Translations under genes and position numbers: made by a program
In this document: one piece after another, positions 37,381 to 40,000 of the stretch
Numbering within the stretch: position 1 is the first letter of the stretch
How the letters are laid out: every line of letters starts with the position of its first letter
DNA from: Actinidia chinensis
Taxonomy: Eukaryota > Streptophyta > Magnoliopsida > Ericales > Actinidiaceae
Assembly: GCA_009663005.1 (NCBI GenBank)
Contig: CM018913.1
Span: forward strand, 4,014,921-4,054,920
Reading direction: 5' to 3'
Length of the DNA: 40,000 nt
Notes under the pieces: generated by a model
The model's database searches: none
What the model was told of the DNA's origin: nothing
The model's input: the letters and a program-made list of their open reading frames with translations, nothing else

Positions 37381-38324
37381 GACTTCCCGATGGGTCACCT
37401 CCTGACATTGCAATCCCCGTCCATGCACGCTTAACTTCGAAGTTCAAACGGGATCCATACATTTGTACTCATTATGAATCGGAAGTTATGTTGTTTCCGC
37501 ACTTTTTCATTTTATGGACCTACTCGACCCCCTATCATCCGCTTTCTCCCTATGGACCGTAGCGTAACGGTGAACTTCAACGGGTTAAAACTAATCGTCT
37601 TCATTGCCTGCATCCGAAGTAATTAAAACTAAATGCCTAGAAAATTTTTTTATAAAGCATAAGTGTTAAAAATCGACAAAAGGGTGAAAAACAGGACAGC
37701 CCGGTGGGTCCCCTCCTGACAGGTTTGCCCCGCGTCCATGGCCGCTTAACTTCGAAGTTCAAACGGGATCCTACATTTGTACCAATATGATCGCAAAGAT
37801 ATGTATGGTTCATCTTTTCAATTCTTATATGGACCTATTGACCCCCAATACATCCGCTTTCTCCATAGATCGAAACCGCATCCCCCAAGCGTAATCGGTT
37901 AAACAACGGTTAATTATTAAATAATTTTCATTGCTGCATCATAGCAATAAAAATACAATGCGCATAGGGAATTTTTAGAAAACATAAGTGTTAAAATCAT
38001 AAAAGTGTGCAAAAAGGGTATTTTCCGGTGGGTCAACCATCCTGACTCGTTGGCACCGCGTCCATGAACGCTTAATTCGAATGTTCAAACTAGATCCATA
38101 CATTTATAACATTATGATCGCGAGATTGTTGGTTCACCGTTTCAATTCATATGACCTCTCGACCCTAAATCATCCGCTTTCTACTACCCTTCAAATTGCA
38201 CAGCGTGAACGGTGAAGTTATACGGGTTAAAACTAATCATTTTATTACCTACGATCCGTAAGTATAAAAATAATGCACATGAAATTTTTTTTTAGAAGAT
38301 AAGTGAAAAATTCAACAAAAAGGG

Positions 38325-38441
38325 GTGCACAATTGGACTTTCCCGATGGTCCCCACCCATCACGACTTGCACCCGTCCATGCATGCTTAACTTCGAAATT
38401 CAAACGGGAAGCCGTGCACTTAGTACCAAATGATCGCTAAG
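38325..38441 (-). pseudogene. Degenerate 5S rRNA copy 117, first of the edge-type copies
   Basis: From this copy rightward the segment after the GGATCC position reads, in plus orientation, GCCGTGCACTTAGTACC, close to the 5S GGTGCTTTAGTGC, whereas interior copies have ATACATTTGTACC. It marks the change from interior to edge-type monomers. The GGATCC site itself is altered here to GGAAGCC. Confidence 0.75.
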
Positions 38442-38640
38442 TATATGGTTTCACCTTTTCAATTCATATGGACCCATCGACCCCCAATCATCCGTTTTCT
38501 ACCTTTCGAACCGTAGCGTAACGAGTGATGTACAACGGGTTAAAACTAATCGTTTCATTGCTAGCATCCATAAGTATTAAAAATAAATGCGCATAGGAAA
38601 TGTTTTAGAAAAAATAAGTGGATAAAATCAACAAAAAAGG

Positions 38641-38755
38641 GTGTAAAAAGAGGACTTCCCGGTGGGTCACCCATCCTAGCATTGCACCCGCCCATGGACG
38701 CTTAACTTCGAAGTTCAAACGGGATTCATGCATTAGTACCAATATGATCAAGAAG
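38641..38755 (-). pseudogene. Degenerate 5S rRNA copy 118 (edge type)
   Basis: The copy carries AGAGGACTTCCCGG at the 3' end of the RNA sense and GCATTAGTACCAATATGATC at the 5' side, both nearer to 5S rRNA than interior copies. Its spacer has ACGAGTTAGAACTACCCG, shared only with copy 120. Confidence 0.75.
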
Positions 38756-38966
38756 GTATATTGGTTCCCTTTTTCAATTCATATGGACCCAACGACACCA
38801 ATCATCCGCTTTCTCCCCTTCGAACCACAGCGTAACGGGTGAAGTAAAACGAGTTAGAACTACCCGTTTCATTGCATGCATCTGTAAGTTTCAAAACAAT
38901 GCCACATAGAAATTTTTAAATCGACTATAGTGGTAAAAAATTGACAAAAATGGTGCAAAACGAGGA

Positions 38967-38988
38967 CTTCCCAGTGGGTCACCCATCC
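38967..38988 (-). promoter_or_regulatory. C-box-like internal Pol III promoter element in copy 119
   Basis: The minus strand begins GGATGGGTGACC and ends CTGGGAAG, as in the plant 5S C-box, with two changed bases between. Interior copies have the same block with CATCGGGAAG or CACCGGGAAG. The short monomers lack the 3' half of this block. Confidence 0.55.
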
Positions 38989-39001
38989 TGACATTGCACC
39001 C

Positions 39002-39020
39002 GTCTATGCACGCTTAATTT
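39002..39020 (-). promoter_or_regulatory. A-box-like internal Pol III promoter element in copy 119
   Basis: The minus strand reads AAATTAAGCGTGCATAGAC, against the plant 5S A-box region AAGTTAAGCGTGCTTGGGC. Most interior copies have GAAGTTAAGCGTGCATGGAC, so the core AAGTTAAGCGTGC is intact across the array. TFIIIA/TFIIIC binding is an inference from similarity only. Confidence 0.55.
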
Positions 39021-39268
39021 CGAAGTTCAAACGGGATCCGTGCATTAGTACCAGTATGGTCGCGAAGGTATGTTGGTTCACCTTTTCAATTCGTATGGAC
39101 CCATCGACCCCAAATCATCTGTTTTCTACCCTTCGAACCGCAACATAACGGGTGAAGTACAACGAGTTAAAACTAATCGTTTCATTGCCTGCATCTGTAA
39201 GAATTAAAAATAAATGTGCATAGGGAATTTTTTGGAAAGAACAAGTGTTTTAAAAAATCGACAAAAAG

Positions 39269-39380
39269 GGTACAAAAAGAGGACTTCATAGTGCGTCACC
39301 CATCCTGACATTGCACCCGTCCACACACGCTTAACTTCGAAGTTCAAACAGGGATCGTCATAGTAGCATATGATCGCGAT
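39269..39380 (-). pseudogene. Degenerate 5S rRNA copy 120 (edge type, 5' part eroded)
   Basis: The AGAGGACTT and CGTCACCCATCC blocks and GCACGCTTAACTTCGAAG remain, but the GGATCC region and the ~20 bases after it are eroded (GGGATCGTCATAGTAGC). Its spacer variant matches that of copy 118. Confidence 0.7.
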
Positions 39381-39588
39381 GTATATTGGTCAACGTTTCA
39401 ATTTCATATGGACCCATCGGCCCCCAATCATCCGCTTTCTCCCCTTCGAACCACAGCGTAACGGGTGGAATACGAGTATAGTAAAACGAGTTAGAACTAC
39501 CCGTTTCATTGCCTGCATCCGTAAGTATTAAAAATAAATGCGCATAGAGAATTTTTTACGAAGAATAAGTGTAAAAATTGACAAAAAG

Positions 39589-39705
39589 GGTGCAAAACGA
39601 GGACTTCCCAGTGGGTCACCCATCCTAACATTGCACCCGTCTATGCACGCTTTACTTCGAAGGTCAAACGGGATCTGTGTATAAGTACCAATATGATCGC
39701 GAAGG
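39589..39705 (-). pseudogene. Degenerate 5S rRNA copy 121, last monomer of the array
   Basis: This is the final 5S-like segment before the array edge. Like copy 119 it keeps the 3' CTGGGAAGTCCTCG block and GGATGGGTGACC. It has AGATCCCG in place of GGATCC, and its 5' half has drifted (CTTATACACAG). Its right-hand spacer is the last one and stops part-way, merging into AT-rich flanking DNA near 39,830-39,850. Confidence 0.85.
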
Positions 39706-39850
39706 TATGTTGGTTCACCTTTTCAATTCATATAGACCCATCGACCCCCAATCATTCGCTTTTTACCCTTCGAACCGCAGCATAATAGATGAAATACAAC
39801 GAGTTAAAACTAATTGTTTCATTTATTTATTAATCTGTAATAAAATATTT

Positions 39851-39864
39851 TTTTATTTTTTTAA

Positions 39865-39895
<31 letters not shown>

Positions 39896-40000
39896 AAAAT
39901 TAAATTTTTTTTTAAAAAAAAAACTGTGAACCGATGGGTCAATGACCGATTCAATCACAGGGTCACCGGATCAACCAGCCGGATTGATCGGGTTTGACCG
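39851..40000. other. Right flank of the array: AT-rich, then a palindrome-rich segment
   Basis: After the last spacer (TTCATTTATTTATTAATCTG) come ~70 bp of A/T-rich sequence, then a GC-richer segment with nested symmetry: CTGTGA (39,924-39,929) is inverted as TCACAG (39,955-39,960), GGTCAATGACC (39,937-39,947) is a palindrome, and GATCAACC/GGATTGATC (39,969-39,989) is an imperfect inverted repeat. The repeated GGTC/GACC and CCGG words resemble termini of plant DNA transposons, but I cannot assign a family, and the window stops inside it. Confidence 0.55.

Larger units (their letters stand above)
38953..39068 (-). pseudogene. Degenerate 5S rRNA copy 119, the most 5S-like in the window
   Basis: Read on the minus strand this copy keeps the longest agreement with plant 5S rRNA. 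Both ends of the RNA are recognisable: near the 5' end CGACCATACTGGTACTAATGC followed by GGATCC, and near the 3' end GGATGGGTGACC and CTGGGAAGTCCTCG. The middle (between the GCGTGC block and GGATGGG) does not match; 5S has an AGAGTAGTACT-type stretch here, this copy has a GGGTGCAATGTC-type one. The first bases are CTTCGC instead of the GGGTGC/GGATGC type, so helix I cannot pair with the retained 3' GCACC. I infer a pseudogene that cannot work as ribosomal RNA. It might still be transcribed. Confidence 0.88.
1..39850 (-). repeat. 5S rRNA-derived satellite array, ~313-bp monomer, ~121 copies
   Basis: The same unit recurs head-to-tail, always in one orientation, from the first base to about 39,850. 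Each unit has a ~115-bp segment that on the minus strand aligns with plant 5S rRNA, followed on the plus strand by a ~200-bp AT-rich spacer. Landmarks in nearly every copy are GGGTCACCCATCC, GCACGCTTAACTTCG, GGGATCCATAC, GATCGCGAAG, the CATATGGACC spacer block, the CCGCAGCGTAACGGG block and AAATGCGCATAGG. In cleanly read parts the period is 313 bp. Mean spacing is ~394 bp over copies 1-34 (extra inserted bases) and ~304 bp over copies 35-121 (net deletions and short monomers). No copy is inverted. The array is open on the left, as the window begins inside a spacer, and ends on the right where the spacer runs into AT-rich non-satellite DNA. The 5S identity rests on my recall of the conserved plant 5S sequence, not on a search. 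Confidence 0.95.
30854..39850 (-). repeat. Array segment 4: monomers 93-121, up to the array edge
   Basis: The 5S-like segments lie at 31049-31130 (truncated), 31148-31258, 31458-31567, 31780-31894, 32105-32219, 32431-32552, 32764-32845 (truncated), 32862-32978, 33175-33289, 33488-33601, 33801-33919, 34125-34236, 34435-34550, 34748-34862, 35061-35176, 35385-35503, 35711-35826, 36027-36139, 36342-36456, 36655-36770, 36993-37110, 37319-37484 (with an insertion), 37683-37798, 38005-38124, 38325-38441, 38641-38755, 38953-39068, 39269-39380 and 39589-39705. From 38.3 kb rightward the copies change character and match 5S rRNA better. The last spacer is replaced by AT-rich sequence from about 39,830-39,850. 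Confidence 0.92.

Noticed and set aside
38953..39068. Functional 5S rRNA gene
   Set aside because: The 5' strand of helix I and the central region are replaced in every copy, including the best one.
1..39850. Dozens of open frames of 60-113 residues on both strands, many sharing words such as DWGSIGPYELKR or FSIHMDLSTPNHP
   Set aside because: They are translations of the same satellite spacer in recurring positions. The monomer is 313 bp, so the frame shifts each unit and none runs beyond about one unit. They show no ribosome-site or codon-bias logic.
1..39850. CRISPR array
   Set aside because: The repeats are about 313 bp, contiguous and degenerate, with no short direct repeats separated by unique spacers.
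1..39850. LTR retrotransposon with primer-binding site
   Set aside because: No TGGTATCAGAGC-type site, no defined internal domain and no TG...CA ends are visible; only the 5S content recalls Cassandra elements.
1..39850. tRNA genes, telomeric repeats
   Set aside because: I saw no T-loop GGTTCGAATCC-type cloverleaf context and no TTTAGGG runs; TTCGAAG words belong to the 5S-like segment.

Overview
The window holds no convincing protein-coding gene. About 39.85 kb of the 40 kb is one head-to-tail satellite array, and the last ~150 bp is unrelated flanking DNA. I count about 121 monomers. In cleanly read stretches the monomer is 313 bp, for example 18,304 to 18,617 to 18,930 and 33,175 to 33,488 to 33,801.

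The main result is what the monomer is made of. About 115 bp of each monomer, read on the minus strand, is a degenerate copy of plant 5S rRNA. The 5' end (CGATCATA), the GGATCC block, the A-box region (GAAGTTAAGCGTGC) and the C-box region (GGATGGGTGACC, GGGAAGTCC) are recognisable. The middle of the RNA (the intermediate-element/loop E side) and the 5' strand of helix I are replaced. The other ~200 bp is an AT-rich spacer of two main classes. The array is therefore a 5S-derived satellite (degenerate 5S rDNA, or a relative of the 5S-carrying Cassandra-type retroelements), not a working 5S rRNA locus. The 5S match and the satellite character point to a land-plant nuclear genome, probably an angiosperm; I cannot name the species.

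Layout. 1-13,260: 34 monomers carrying many extra bases (doubled letters, long homopolymers), with mean spacing ~394 bp. 13,260-39,850: 87 monomers with mean spacing ~304 bp, where near-perfect stretches alternate with deletion-rich ones. This split looks like uncorrected long-read error rather than biology. At 4.6, 9.6-9.8, 10.7-11.15, 19.36 and 26.6 kb, homopolymer or C/T tracts are expanded inside otherwise ordinary monomers.

Higher-order structure can be seen by following diagnostic variants: an 8-monomer repeat of ~2.41 kb (14,516-19,357, partly 11.9-13.6 kb), a 16-monomer superperiod of ~6.77 kb on the left, a 4-monomer block copied at an offset of 1.85 kb (21.2-24.3 kb), a 2-monomer block copied at an offset of 1.71 kb (30.85-33.17 kb) that shares a rearrangement junction, and terminal dimers. 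Eight monomers are a recurrent ~220-bp short form with a common deletion junction. The five monomers nearest the right edge (38.3-39.7 kb) are the most 5S-like, suggesting the edge keeps older sequence while the interior has been homogenised to a derived form.
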